From the NCBI GenBank assembly GCA_014529385.2, contig CM043969.1, positions 75,440,676 to 75,504,675 on the forward strand: a stretch of DNA of 64,000 nt. The letters run 5' to 3'. Both the position numbers and the translations under genes were made by a program. Within the stretch, counting starts at the first letter, position 1. Every line of letters begins with the position of its first letter. Origin of the DNA: Adiantum capillus-veneris. Lineage: Eukaryota > Streptophyta > Polypodiopsida > Polypodiales > Pteridaceae. The notes below the pieces were generated by a model, which saw nothing but the letters and a program-made list of their open reading frames with translations, was not told where the DNA came from and did no database searches. Shown here piece by piece: positions 1-10,258 of this stretch.

Positions 1-1572
1 AGAGGTCTCCTCTTCACAGGGTCAACAGACACATGAAGTGGGTGAGTCCTCAAGACCACCACAGACAGATGATGATATATTCAAATTTCAGGACCCAGTT
101 GGCTACTGCTGTGGCTATGTTCACACAAGTAATGCAGAACCCAAGGTTTTTAGCCTTTCTGCAACCTCCTGTTCCGTCTCAGCAAGTTGGGTCACTGGAT
201 CATATTCAAAAGCCTGTTAAGGCTCGAGCACAGGTGATTCATACCGCACAGTCAATGGAAACACCTGTACACTTGACGGAAAACATGCAGTCTCCACAAC
301 CTATACCTAAGGTGCAAGAACAGGTGGCTGAGATGCCAGTCTTTCAAGCTGTACCAGTTCAGCCCGCCACCTTTCAGCAGCCTATAGCTGGTTCTAATGG
401 GCAGGGAAGCAACTTACAGGGTATGCAACAAGTCTTCCCACCACCTTCAGTACACCCTGGCTATTTTGGAGGTGGATCCGTATTCCAGAGCATGGCTGGT
501 CATGCACCTGGAAATCAGTTTTACACGCCAGGAACAGTGTTCGGGGGTGCTCAAACGATGATGCCTAACCCCATGTACAGTGTCATGGGTATGCAACCAG
601 GGTTTCAGAGCACTCAGGGCCAATTTGGGATGCCACAGGCAAATTTTGGTATGGCTGGAATTACAAATCAGCAGCCAAATATGGCATTTCCAGGTCAAGT
701 TAATAGCGGCCAAGGAACACAGATGAACCCTAATAGTGTTCCCATGTTTCAGTCACTTCCATATGACAATTTAACGCCGCTGGAGAGGCCAACTCCGTAC
801 AAAGAAGGTGGCAAAGGTGTGTCTTTCACGACCTTTACAGGATTTGATGACAAGAAGAAGGCTCTCTCATTCCTCCAGCAGTTTGACAAGGCCTATGCAG
901 GGGGAAACTTTACAGAGGCTTCAAAGGTCCGCAAGGCAGCCACTTTCTTGACAGGGAATGCGGGACAATGGTGGACAACTTTATTGCTTCAAGGGCAAGC
1001 TCCATCCACATGGATTTACTTCAAGCAGATTTTTGCAGCAGCATGGTTATCTGATGACTTTGAATCAGATGTCATGACAGAATGGCACCAGCTTAATGCT
1101 GCCACTTGCAGAAATCTGGATGATTACAATCGGAAGTTTTGGAAAGCTCTACTTCCAGTAACTTCCTATAGGTTTGTGCCATTGACAGAACAGATTGAAA
1201 AATACTGTTGTGGCCTACCTAAAGGATTGAGAAAGTACTGTACGAAGACAAAAGTCACTACTTTGACGCAGCTCATCGAGGTAGCAAACACTGGCAATGG
1301 TTTGCTCAAGGGAGAAGATTGTGAATTTAACATTGGCGTCAAGGCAAGATCAGGCAAGAAAAATTCAGCCAAGAAGCACGTTCCCAATGAGGCTCCTAAA
1401 GGGACTCAGGAGTCGGCCAACGCAGGGAAAGATAAAGCTACGGCTGAATCAGAAAAAGGACCAGCAAAGAAATGGAAAAGACGTTTTCCTCGCAAGTCAG
1501 AAGAGCAAAAGAAGGTCCTGAGGACAGAGAACAAATGCTTTATATGTGAGCAGCCTGGCCACATTGTGACAT
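1..1572 (+). pseudogene. gag: Ty3/gypsy gag polyprotein, 5' cut by window edge, 3' truncated
   Basis: Structural capsid precursor of a gypsy-type LTR retrotransposon. From the ATG at 33 the frame runs to 1646: a Gln/Pro/Met-rich N-terminal half, then a Retrotrans_gag-type domain (about residues 270-430, with the QWWTTLL core), a Lys-rich linker, and the start of a CCHC zinc knuckle (CFICEQPGH). The last knuckle Cys is missing because the gag sequence ends near 1572 and unrelated sequence follows, so the final 25 residues or so are not gag. The first ~60 bases read better in the frame starting at base 2 (a charged, Ser/Gln-rich stretch), so a frameshift near 90-100 is likely and the ATG at 33 is probably not the true start. 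No protease or RT follows. A similar but distinct gag lies at 6553-7380. Confidence 0.85.
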
Positions 1573-1706
1573 ACCCCCCTCTTGAAAGCATTGTAATCGA
1601 CCGCGATTACGCCTGCAAAACCGACAGAAGCCATAAACCGTCTTAGCAGACACTGATTGTTAGTACCTACGTACTAGGAACACACATCTAGCACATGTAC
1701 CAAATC

Positions 1707-1770
1707 GACAGTCACATCACACGACATCACATGACATCACTAGACATCACAGGACATCACATGACATTCA
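1707..1770. repeat. Degenerate 10-bp tandem repeat (ACATCACNNG)
   Basis: About six imperfect copies of ACATCAC plus three variable bases occur in a row. The spacing is close to one DNA helical turn. It may be simple slippage. Confidence 0.75.
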
Positions 1771-2013
1771 ACATTCATTCGGATCTTAGACCATGATTTA
1801 TCGGCAATGAAGCTAGCAATCGCATCTAGATCCAATCAAGACCTCATCGATGTCCGATTGACTAACCCCTATTGCAACCATGTCTATTCGAGATCAATCA
1901 GACCAAAATGCTGCAGTCATTTCGTCTATCAGTTCCTGCACTTAAAAGAAGTCAAGAACAAATCAGTATCATAATCATGAATTCCATTTCATTGAAGTCA
2001 TACAGCAGAATAC

Positions 2014-2143
2014 TGTCAGCTTTCAGTATCCCTGAAGCTCAAAGAGACATCAGTGACTCTAGTATCTAAATCAAGGCATGTCAGCTTTCAGTATCCCTGA
2101 AGCTCAAAGAGACATCAGTGACTCTAGTATCTAAATCAAGGCA
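2014..2143. repeat. 65-bp direct tandem duplication
   Basis: The 65 bases starting TGTCAGCTTTC at 2014 are repeated exactly from 2079. Identity of the copies points to a recent slippage or unequal exchange event in otherwise decayed sequence. Confidence 0.9.
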
Positions 2144-2237
2144 TCTGTTGACAAAGGAGTGGAGTGACTCTCCTCTTGTGCATCCCACTACACCATATTT
2201 CCGGCCAAGCTGAATTTTGGGTTCCGTTTGGAGTAGA

Positions 2238-3051
2238 CTATGCTAAACCAAAAGCATCGAGGTAAAGTTTCACAATTTGAGGAGTATCTGCTAGGTCCTC
2301 CTCCTCCATCCACTTCGCATCCAATGCAGGATAGTTCTTGAACTTAACCAAGAACCGCCTTCGGACTTTACCTTTATTCTTCGTATCCTTTGCCAAAATC
2401 TGTTCAGGAACAAGGATCTCCTCGTTTTCTTCCACTTCGGGTTGCTCATCAGGCTCCCCATCATCAAGCACATCACCTTTAAAAGGTTTCAAGAGACTCA
2501 CATGAAATGCATTGTGAATCCTCCAAAGTATCAGGCAGTTTCAGTCGGAAGGAGACATCATTTATCTTACCAGTGGTCTGGAAAGATCCGTAGTATCGCA
2601 TACTAAGCTTTGGAAAAAGCCTCTCCTTTCCCTTTTTCTTTCTTAGGCGTGCCTTCTCAAAACGTAAGAGCACCCAATCATCCTCCTTCAATTTCAAGTC
2701 GCGACGATGGCGATCCGCTGCCTTTTTCTGTCGTTCTTGAGACTTCTACAAAGTCCCGCGAACCTTGGCAAAAGCCGTATCCAAATCTCGCGTATATTCA
2801 TCCGCTTCAAAAATCTTATCTTTCGTGCTTAGGAAGGGTGGAACCTTCGCAGCACCTTCAACAATCTCAAATGGCGCCTTCCCCATCGAAGAGTGTATCG
2901 TGTTATTGTAGGCAAATTCCACCAAAGGTAGGTACTTTTCCCATTGAGTCTTCTGATCCGAGATATAAGACCTCAATAAATCTAGAACCACTGAATTTGC
3001 AATCTTAGATTGCCCATCAGTCTGCGAGTGGAACGATGACGAGAACTGCAA
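2238..3051 (-). pseudogene. pol: Gypsy integrase C-terminal part and chromodomain
   Basis: The segment 3051-2746 carries the end of the integrase core (QTDGQSK, then a region ending with the GKAPFEIVEG motif). 2697-2479 carries the integrase C-terminal GPY/F-like region (WVLLRFEKARL, FPKLSMRYYG). 2501-2238 encodes a chromodomain (RRRFLVKFKNYP, then DAKWMEEEDL). In chromoviruses the chromodomain is tied to targeting insertion to particular chromatin. The pieces lie in shifted frames, so the protein is broken at least twice here. Confidence 0.85.
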
Positions 3052-3643
3052 CTACGTGCCAATGTTCTCCCAAATTGCCTTCCAAAACAAACTCATAAAT
3101 ATGGGGTCTGTATCGGAGACAATCGTCTCAGACGTGCCATGTAATCGGAAAATCATCGTGATCATTCTGTGTTCTCGGGAGATCAAAAATGAAATCCATT
3201 TCAATACTTTCCTAGGGGCGGATGGGTATGGGTAACGGCTGTAACAATCCCTGTGCCTAATGCCTGTCAAACTTGACCTTCTGGCATACTGAGCAACTGC
3301 GCACAAACTCTTCCACATCCTTTTTGAGTCTCGGCCAAAAGAAGTATCTCTCTACCCCCTTCATGGTGGTAGCAATGCTGCAATGACCCGTAAAAGGTGG
3401 ACAGTGGCATTCAGTCATAACCTTTTCCCTCAACTGATGTGTAACGCACAACATGGTTTTTCTCATCAAGTAGCCTTCCCGACTGGAGTATCCTGCTACT
3501 GTCTCCCCATCCCGTATCCGTGTGAAAATATCTACAAAATTTGTATCTGTGGCATACTGATCGACCATATCCTCGAAGCTTCTATGCTGTATCGCGGAAA
3601 TAGCCAGAACCAACGGCTTCCGAGACAGAGCATCTGCCACCAC
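3052..3643 (-). pseudogene. pol: Gypsy integrase zinc-binding region and start of catalytic core
   Basis: The frame 3643-3257 begins in the RNase H/integrase link (ADALSRKP) and runs into the HHCC zinc domain, ending with the CSVCQKVK motif; the Tyr-Phe-Phe-Trp-Pro stretch just before it is typical of gypsy integrases. A frame change near 3260-3318 follows. The core continues in another frame to 3052 with a recognisable S-D-T-D-P-I-F segment where the second catalytic Asp lies (usually SDRDP). Confidence 0.85.
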
Positions 3644-4265
3644 ATTCTTTTGTCCCTACACATGGACAATCTGGAAGTGAAAATGTGACAAGATGTTCGC
3701 TCACCGCATCTGCTTTTCAGAAAGCTGCTCACAAAGCTGCTTCTGTGACAAGTAGTAGCGCAAACTCTGATGGTCTGTAAAGACAGTAAAATCCGCTCCG
3801 AGTAGGTAATGCCGCCACTGAGTAAGAGCATGGATAACCGCCAAAAGCTCTTTCTCATAAATCTGTGTTGTCATCTCCGGCCTAGAGAACAATCGGCTCT
3901 CGTAAGCAATGACATGGCCTTCTTGCATCAAGCCGCACCCAGACTACGACCACAAGCATCACAATATACTTCAAATGACTTCTGCAAGTCCGGCAAAGTC
4001 AAAATTGGTCTCGTAGTCAATTTCTCTTTCAATGTCTGAAAGGCAGTCACCTCTGTAGATCCCACAAGACAGGGACTCCTTTCTCAGTCAAGATATGCAA
4101 AGGGAAAGCAACCTCTGCAAACTTTCGAATGAACCGGCTGTAGTACGAACACGATCGCAAGAAGCTTCTAACTTCATGGGCATTCTTCAAATCGGGCCAA
4201 TCACGGATAGTCTCTATCTTGGCCGGACTTTCATTCATTTGATTCGGTTGAGGTCCCACGCCATG
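3644..4265 (-). pseudogene. pol: Gypsy RT connection and RNase H remnant
   Basis: The piece 4259-4047 is the RT thumb/connection, with the conserved EVRSFL..CSYYSRFI motif and the following FPLHILTEKG. The stretch 3931-3701 is RNase H-like (HVIAYESRLFS, ELLAVIHALTQWRHYL, DHQSLRYY). The RT fingers and palm are absent: the segment begins directly after gag sequence near 4265, a deletion junction. Confidence 0.85.
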
Positions 4266-4270
4266 TGGTA

Positions 4271-5840
4271 CTAGTTCTGCTTTTTATCTGTCTTTTCTGC
4301 CACGTTCCTCAGCTGCTCTCGAACTCTCAGGCCTGTCGTCGTTCTTATCATTATGTTCTTTCGGTGCCTTTTTAGGGCACTTCGCGGAGATATGTCCATG
4401 ATCCCCGCATCTAAAGCACTTCCCCTCTCTAATGAAGTGAGCTCTCTCCTCAGGAGTAAGCTTGGGTCGTGCATCCTTTTTCTCTGGGTTGCTCTTTTTC
4501 TTTCTACTTTCATTCCCAGAAGTCTGTTCAACTCATTGTGTCATGGCCTCATCTGTGGGATAGGTCAGACTGCCAGAGTGAATGGCAAAGCCCCGCTTCG
4601 CATGACTCATCAACTCCTGAATAGAAGCTGACTTCTACTCCAAGCAGTGATCTCGGATCTCTGTAGGTAGACCAAAGGTGAACCGCTCAATATGTTCTCT
4701 GAACGAGATCTTCTTGAATGAAGAGGCGGGTAGAAAAGAGCTCTAGAATCTCCCACAATAAGCATCCACTGTATCTTGCTTGGTCATCCGAAGATGGTTC
4801 CAAGCAGCTCGTATATCGCATTCATACTCTTGCGTCAACCAAGAAGAAATAAAAAGCTTCTTAAATTTCAGCCATTTAACTGGCACAATCTTGTTTAAAA
4901 GAAGCGTGGACCACCAAGTGCGAGCACTCCTCTTAAAATAAGAGGCAGCTCTCCGAATCTTGGAGTGCTCTGAGTAGCGTCCTCCCGTGAAAGCGATGTC
5001 AAACTGCTGAATAAAAGACAAAGCCTTCGAAGCATCTGAGTATCCTGAAAAAGTATCAAATTTGATCGAGTGGCCACCTTCCTTAAATTCTCGGACTTTC
5101 TTGCTTTTATCTTCCAGAAAGTCATATTGATTGGCTTTATAAAAACTCTTCTTGTTTGCATAAATTTACCGTCATCAGAGTCTAAACTATCCGTAGACGA
5201 GTCCTCTGTAGAACTGTCAGTCTCTGAGCGAGATTTAGCCTTCTTTGCCTTTTTCTTGCCCTTTCCGAAGCTTTATTTCTTGCTTGGCTTTTTACCTTTT
5301 CTGTCTTCTTCACTCGAATTTGAAGAGCTTAGAAGAACTGTTAGAAGAAGAAGAAGAAGAAGAACTGGGTACTCCTTCAAAGTGAACACGCTTCTTCTGT
5401 TTCTTTGCTTTGTCAAATGTCGACTGACGACCCAAATAACCCGGGAAGTCAGTGCCCTTTTTCTGCTTTTTGGCTTTCTTTTGCGTGTCAAAAAGCTGAG
5501 CAATCCGTGCATCAACCACCTCTTCTAATTCCTTCTCTGAATATTGTTTGTGATCAGAAGGTTTCTTGAGAGCGGGTTTCAGGGGTGGTGTAGTGGTTTT
5601 CTGCCACTGCGCATGCACTTCCTGAAAAGAAGTCTCGCTCATATATTTTGTCAATTTCGGATCCTTCGCAAAATTGAGCATCATCTTTGTTGCATCGCCG
5701 ATCAATTGACGACGCTTCATCTCTCGTCGCTCCGCCTGAGTAGGCCGAGATGGGCCATACTCTCTGCCGGAATCTTCGTTGTGATCCCTGCGCGCATCTC
5801 CGGATGCAGAGGGAGTCGACTGATCCTTGCGTGAAGCCAT
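4271..5840 (-). pseudogene. gag: Gypsy gag with CCHC zinc knuckle
   Basis: I place the start at the ATG 5840 (MASRKDQ) because it follows the primer site and the 5' LTR by the usual short distance. The N-terminal part is charged, with a poly-Ser tract and Lys-rich stretches (AKKQKKG). 5021-4743 holds the Retrotrans_gag core (FIQQFDIAFTGG, TWWSTLLL). A knuckle CFRCGDHGHISAKC lies near 4420-4375 in a shifted frame. At least two frameshifts and a stop near 4743 interrupt it. Confidence 0.85.
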
Positions 5841-5900
5841 AGGTGCCGCGGAAAAAAAAAAATTGGGGATCAGATTTCCTGTAGAAGAGAAATCGGCCGT

Positions 5901-5912
5901 GCTCTGATACCA
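5901..5912 (-). other. Primer binding site, initiator-Met tRNA
   Basis: On the minus strand the 12 bases read TGGTATCAGAGC, the complement of the 3' end of plant initiator-Met tRNA. One base separates it from the LTR end. It fixes the orientation of the element and the 5' identity of the adjacent LTR. Confidence 0.9.
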
Positions 5913-5913
5913 C

Positions 5914-6552
5914 TGTAACAGACTTGGACACTCCAAGTCAAGAATCAATCACCACAGCACCAAATAACCACTTCAAAACAATTCACAGATCACAATAGAT
6001 TTGCACTAACCCGGTGGAGTTCCGTGCCTAGAGATATTGGCGCCAAAGACTAGCACCCCTTTCGGTATTTCTTTATGTATTAAAATCAATGTTAAGAGTA
6101 CAAAGAGCGGTTAGGGTTTCACTCTCAGACTCTGCGTCCAGATGCTCTGAGAAGTGAGCCCTAAACCACTAATTTAAAGGATACAAGGGATGCCCAAAAG
6201 CAGAGCCCCAAAAGCTTCAAAAATAAAGCAGAATCTATTTCTCTCTCAAACCCTCTTTAGGATTTTCATTAAAAATAAAGCAGATCATCTTCTCTCTCTC
6301 TCTCCTTGGCCATTTGCGTAGCCAAAAAGCTGCAAAAGCGTCGCTGGCTGCTGCTTTTTCAGTCCCGAAAAACCCGAAAGTCCGTACACTGCTGCCACGT
6401 GGCATTGGTACCTGTTTTAGGTTTTCCAGCCACTTAGGGTTTCAGCCAGCAGTTAGTGTTTCCAAAAATTAGGGTTTCTGCAAAATTAGGGTTTTTGGCA
6501 GAAATTAGGGTTTGCAGGATTTTTAGGGTTTTTGTTGTCGGTAGCCACGTCA
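5914..6552 (-). repeat. 5' LTR of the minus-strand chromovirus, rich in telo-box motifs
   Basis: Bounded by TG at 5914 and CA at 6551-6552 (plus-strand view) and adjoined by the primer site, giving ~639 bp. The upstream (U3) part, 6430-6535, holds five copies of AAACCCTAA in the element's sense direction, with a sixth at 6111-6119. The right boundary is inferred from the CA end and from gag coding beginning right after it. No second LTR is available to confirm it. Confidence 0.7.
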
Positions 6553-7836
6553 TCACTTTGTGACAAAGTTGGTCAAGCAGTGAAGTTTGAGACTTTCAAT
6601 GGTATGCAGGACAAGTTGAAATCTTTTGACTTTTATTGACGTTGTATACTCGGGAGGTAATTTCATAGAGTCTTCTAAAGTGCGGAAGGCTGTTAACAAC
6701 ATTCTTAAAAGGTAATGCTTTACAGTGGTGGACCTCACTGTCAATGCAAGGATTAGCACCCGATACTTGGGTCCAGTTCAAACAGCAGTTCTCATTTGCT
6801 TGGCTGACAAACACATTTGAAGTAGATGTCATGACAGCATGGCACAAGCTGGATGCAACAAATTGTGTAAATCTGGAAGAGTATAACAAGAAATTTTGGG
6901 ATGCACTCTTACCAGTTACTTCATACACAACAGTGCCACTGTCAAAGCAGATTGAGAAATACTATTGTGGTTTGCCCAAAGAAATCAGAGACTATTGCAT
7001 TAAGACCCATGTTGCAAACATCACTCAAATGATTGAGAATGCAAACATGGCTAATGCACTATTGCAAGGAGGTTCAGGTGGATTCAAGAGTACTGCCAAG
7101 AAGGAACCATAGGGCAAACAGGATACAGGTTCAAAGAAGATTTTCCAGCAAAGACCTTTTATGGAAAGAATCAGAAATTTTTCAAACAAGGCAAAGGACG
7201 GAAGAGGCCGTTGTTTGAAAAGTCATTTGAAGAAAGAAAGGCTTTTATGCAAGCTGGGAAATGCTTCATTTGCGAAGAAAAAGGGCATATTGCTTCAAAG
7301 TGTCCACAGCAACAGCATAAGGATGCCGAGGATAAAGATGCACCGCCAAAGAAGAAGAAAATGCCGAGTGCAGGTTTAGTGCCTGACATGGTTGGTGATC
7401 ATGTTGGTGATCAACCATGTACTGATGCTTCAGAGTTATGCAGAGCTTGGGGCAAGATCAGAGATTCTGCAGTGCTTATTTTCTTTGATCCTGGAGTTCA
7501 TGCTAATTTTATTACACCAGCATTGGCAACCAAGCTGGGAATACGTCATGAAGAAATGGGACCAGTTGGACAGACTGATTTGGCATGCCCTGTCATGAAG
7601 AAATGGGACTTTGACATGCCCTCGACATTTTGAACCTGTCACGCCCATACTTGGAAAACTTCGTTTACACAGTCAAAGTTATGTGGACATGGAGGAGTTT
7701 CATATTATGACTTTGGAAGGTTGTGATGTTCTGTTAGGCATCCCAATGATGCCACAAAAGCCACAAGAAGCATGTTGTTTTGGATGTCAATCACTCTTGT
7801 ACATTGGGGCAAGACTCACACCTTGGATGTATAGCT
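6553..7836 (+). pseudogene. gag-pro: Ty3/gypsy gag-protease fragment
   Basis: Starts abruptly at the neighbouring LTR boundary inside the gag domain (VKFETFNGMQDK). After early frameshifts, 6744-7112 is open and matches the gag core (DTWVQFKQQF, KFWDALLPVTSY). 7211-7633 adds a complete CCHC knuckle (CFICEEKGHIASKC) and a retropepsin start (VLIFFDPGVHANFI) in which the usual D-S/T-G reads D-P-G. 7611-7836 continues the protease in another frame to the flap/LLGIP motif. RT does not follow. Its gag resembles 1-1572 but differs at many positions, so it is a separate copy or family. Confidence 0.85.
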
Positions 7837-8709
7837 AAAAGGGGAGTCTGTCCGAGTAGTTTCTGCTTCTGCTATTACTTTAGTAATGAAAAGTCATCTT
7901 TCTACGTACTTGGCTTTTGCAAAGCAAGTTAATGAACTTAGGGATGATTGATTTGTCGAAGACCTTTTGGCCACTAGCACACTTTGTACTATATGGCTCA
8001 GTTTGGAGACACTGGCTTTGCACATGATTGTCGATCCACAAAGTGCCCCTTAATATGCATTTGTTTAGGAGGACTCTTTGCATGAGACTGAGGCATGGCG
8101 GGTTGCCACTAGATATTGGTCATGATTCAACAGTTGACTTGCCATACTTGTCTCTCACAACCTCACAAGCATTCCAACACAAATTACTCTAGTAACTTCA
8201 GTTTTCTCAACTTCCCCAAGAGTCTTGTCTCAAGCAATGTTCTCGGGCTCGCCCACGCATGAACGCGGTGGAAATCCCGATGGGGTTCACGGTGCAAATC
8301 GCAAAATGATGTGGCAACATGCTGACATGGCATCGGTACAACGAGTGATGTGGTAGGGACAAGATGCGGGCGGCTTCTCGGTGCAATTATGAAAGCATTG
8401 ACTTTTGCAGATTTGAATGCCAGCTTTTGATAATTAATAGCAATTGCTTTTTAGGCCAAGTGCCTTTTTATTCATGGTCTTGGGAGCACTGTGTAGTCCA
8501 ATGTACGGTTGCAGATTGGAAAGCGACTCCCCGCCTCGTACATCTGCCCAAAGATCAATAAGAAAGAAGCACCACAAGGGGCGTCCACCATTGCCACCAC
8601 ATCTGAGTGGGGAGGTGGAACGCAGATTTTTGCATTATGAGAGTTGCTTGAGACAAGATTTGCAACGATGTTTGGTGGGTGGATGCATTGACATTTTGAT
8701 GCTTCAAGA

Positions 8710-8760
8710 GCACCACTTGTGTGAGAGTCGTTGAAATCCACCACTTGTGTGAGAGTTGTA
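8710..8760. repeat. Short direct repeat around CCACTTGTGTGAGAGT
   Basis: Two near-identical ~20-base units lie about 28 bases apart. No function is evident. Confidence 0.7.
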
Positions 8761-8906
8761 TTCGGCATTGTATGAAGTTATTGTGCCTGGCGGACCTGTG
8801 GCTCAATATGCGAGTGTTGATTGACTTGTTTGAATGTCTACGTACCAACCGTGCTAGTTATCAGGTAGGTCCTGCCTGCCGTGAAGTTCATCCTCTTCAT
8901 TCGTCC

Positions 8907-8910
<4 letters not shown>

Positions 8911-8940
<30 letters not shown>
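8911..8940. repeat. (GA)n microsatellite
   Basis: About 30 bases of pure GA dinucleotide. Confidence 0.95.
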
Positions 8941-8944
<4 letters not shown>

Positions 8945-9496
8945 AACTAACCCTCCATTTTGCCGATTTTGACCTTTGAACATGCGTCAAAAGCGTAGAG
9001 GAAAGAAACCGTGATGAAATGCGATCCATCTCAAACTTGAAAGCTGAAGGAACAACCAGCATCGGAGTGGAGCAACAGTTTCGGAGGTCTGTACGGAACA
9101 AAAATAAGGCCCCAACGGCGGGGTGGGGGGAGAGAGTTGTAGCAAGCAGCATACCTTGCCGTCTCGCTGTTGCTGCTGTCGACTAATTACAACTGCTATT
9201 TTTATTACAAGCGTGGCTCCAAAGGGATAAAAGCTTCAAAAAGTTTAAACTTGTGTACAACATTTCATTGCAAGCAGACAGTGCCAACAAGTGACAAAAT
9301 CACGAGGCTTGCCCATTGAAAATGTACCCGGAATGCATGAGAGTACAAGAAAGAGATGAAATCGAAAGGTTGAAAATTGATGGGTACATGTGGTGAAATT
9401 GGCATTCCATTAGAAAAGAGAGTTACAAGAGTTGTGTGAAGAGGGTTCAATACTCCAAAACTGTTGGGGCGGGTAGGGATGGAGGATCATGCGCTT

Positions 9497-9556
9497 TTTC
9501 TTTTTCTTTTTCTTTTTTTTTTGGGGAAGGGGGGGGGGGGGGGGGGAGGGGGGGGC
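9497..9556. repeat. T-rich to G-rich homopolymer tract
   Basis: A CTTTTT-type run passes into more than 30 nearly uninterrupted G. The G block has many potential G4 arrangements. Homopolymers this long are also prone to assembly error, so its length is uncertain. Confidence 0.8.
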
Positions 9557-9574
9557 TTGTTGTGGTTTGACAAG

Positions 9575-9588
9575 GGGGCCTAGGCCCC
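9575..9588. repeat. Perfect 14-bp palindrome GGGGCCTAGGCCCC
   Basis: It lies ~50 bases beyond the stop of the Helitron endonuclease frame, on the side where the 3' end of that minus-strand element is expected. Helitrons usually carry a GC-rich hairpin just inside the 3' terminus, so this is a candidate terminal hairpin. I could not place a terminal CTRR with confidence. Confidence 0.45.
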
Positions 9589-9640
9589 TTCTAGGTGCTA
9601 TTTATTTCGGAAGGAGTATGTATATTGATGAGTGATCAAA

Positions 9641-10258
9641 CTAGAAGTAAAATCTTGTTCCGCTCATGGAATTAGGTCTTGAGTTCCTCACCCAAATATG
9701 GTCAAGGATTGAATTGTAGATAGTTGTCGTCTCTTGAATTGTTTGGGTATAGTTGTTTTCGTGAAGAAAGCCATGTAGTTTTTTGTATTGGCTATTGTCG
9801 TGGTCGATGTGGATGTTGAAGTCACCTATGATAATGCTCGCAATGTTGCTATCAATGATCTCCATGAGGTTTCTCAATTGTGAAAGCAGTGATTGTATTG
9901 ATGTCTTATAGACATTCACTATGTGGATGATGTTGTTGATGGCAAGGGAGAAGAAGGCTTCTATTATCTCAATCCCTGGTGATGAAAAGAAAGATTTCTT
10001 GTGCAGCTTGATGCAAGTTTTGTGATATATTGATAGACCATATCCATTGTGATGATGTATGTGTTGAAGAAAGTTTCTTTCATTTTGTTGTTTTGTTTCT
10101 TGCAAGCAAATAACTATTGATGAGGTGAAATTGAGATCATTTTTGATGTAGTTGATGTGTTTTTGGATGGAGACCACAATCAATAATTGAATTATGTGAT
10201 GGGTATCTTGTACTAGACTCAATTGTACATTTAAGTGCTCCCATCTTGCAATTGTTCA
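9641..10258 (-). pseudogene. Helitron-associated AP-type endonuclease domain
   Basis: A DNA-nicking fold of the endonuclease/exonuclease/phosphatase family. The frame opens just after the helicase stop, upstream of 10222 (HLNVQLSLVQ), and runs open to 9641. The family motifs are in order: VICLQET near 10105 (metal-binding Glu), IIIGDFNIHID near 9825-9803 (GDFN catalytic signature), and SILDHIWV near 9710 (D-H pair). The helicase frame ends at a stop immediately upstream, so the two are now in different frames, either by decay or because they were never one chain. The tail after DHIWV is short. An alternative origin is a non-LTR retrotransposon endonuclease, but its position after a Helitron helicase argues for a Helentron. 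Confidence 0.75.

Larger units (their letters stand above)
1573..2237. other. Non-coding junction between two gypsy pieces
   Basis: No supportable gene. It joins the broken plus-strand gag to the 3' end of the minus-strand chromovirus. It holds a 10-bp phased repeat near 1711 and a 65-bp tandem duplication at 2014-2143. I looked for a 3' LTR matching the one at 5914-6552 and did not find its TGTAACAG terminus, so that LTR appears lost. Confidence 0.6.
2238..6552 (-). mobile_element. Ty3/gypsy chromovirus, internally deleted, 5' LTR kept
   Basis: Read on the minus strand the order is 5' LTR (6552-5914), Met-tRNA primer site, gag (from 5840), a deletion junction near 4265, RT connection and RNase H, integrase, and chromodomain (ending 2238). 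That is the chromovirus order. Protease and the RT palm including the catalytic aspartates are missing, and several frameshifts break the rest, so it cannot be autonomous. No matching 3' LTR is visible to the left. Confidence 0.85.
7837..9640. other. Decayed sequence with microsatellites and homopolymers
   Basis: The first ~150 bases still read as the short linker that follows protease in this gypsy family (SASAITLVMKSHLS, FAKQVNE). Beyond about 8010 I recognise no gene. There is a ~28-bp direct repeat at 8710-8760, a (GA)n run at 8911-8940, a T-rich then G-rich tract at 9497-9556, and a 14-bp palindrome at 9575-9588. Confidence 0.55.

Noticed and set aside
6430-6535. Interstitial telomere repeat
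   Set aside because: The TTAGGGTTT words are separated by unrelated bases and irregularly spaced, so they are telo-box-like motifs and not a telomeric array.
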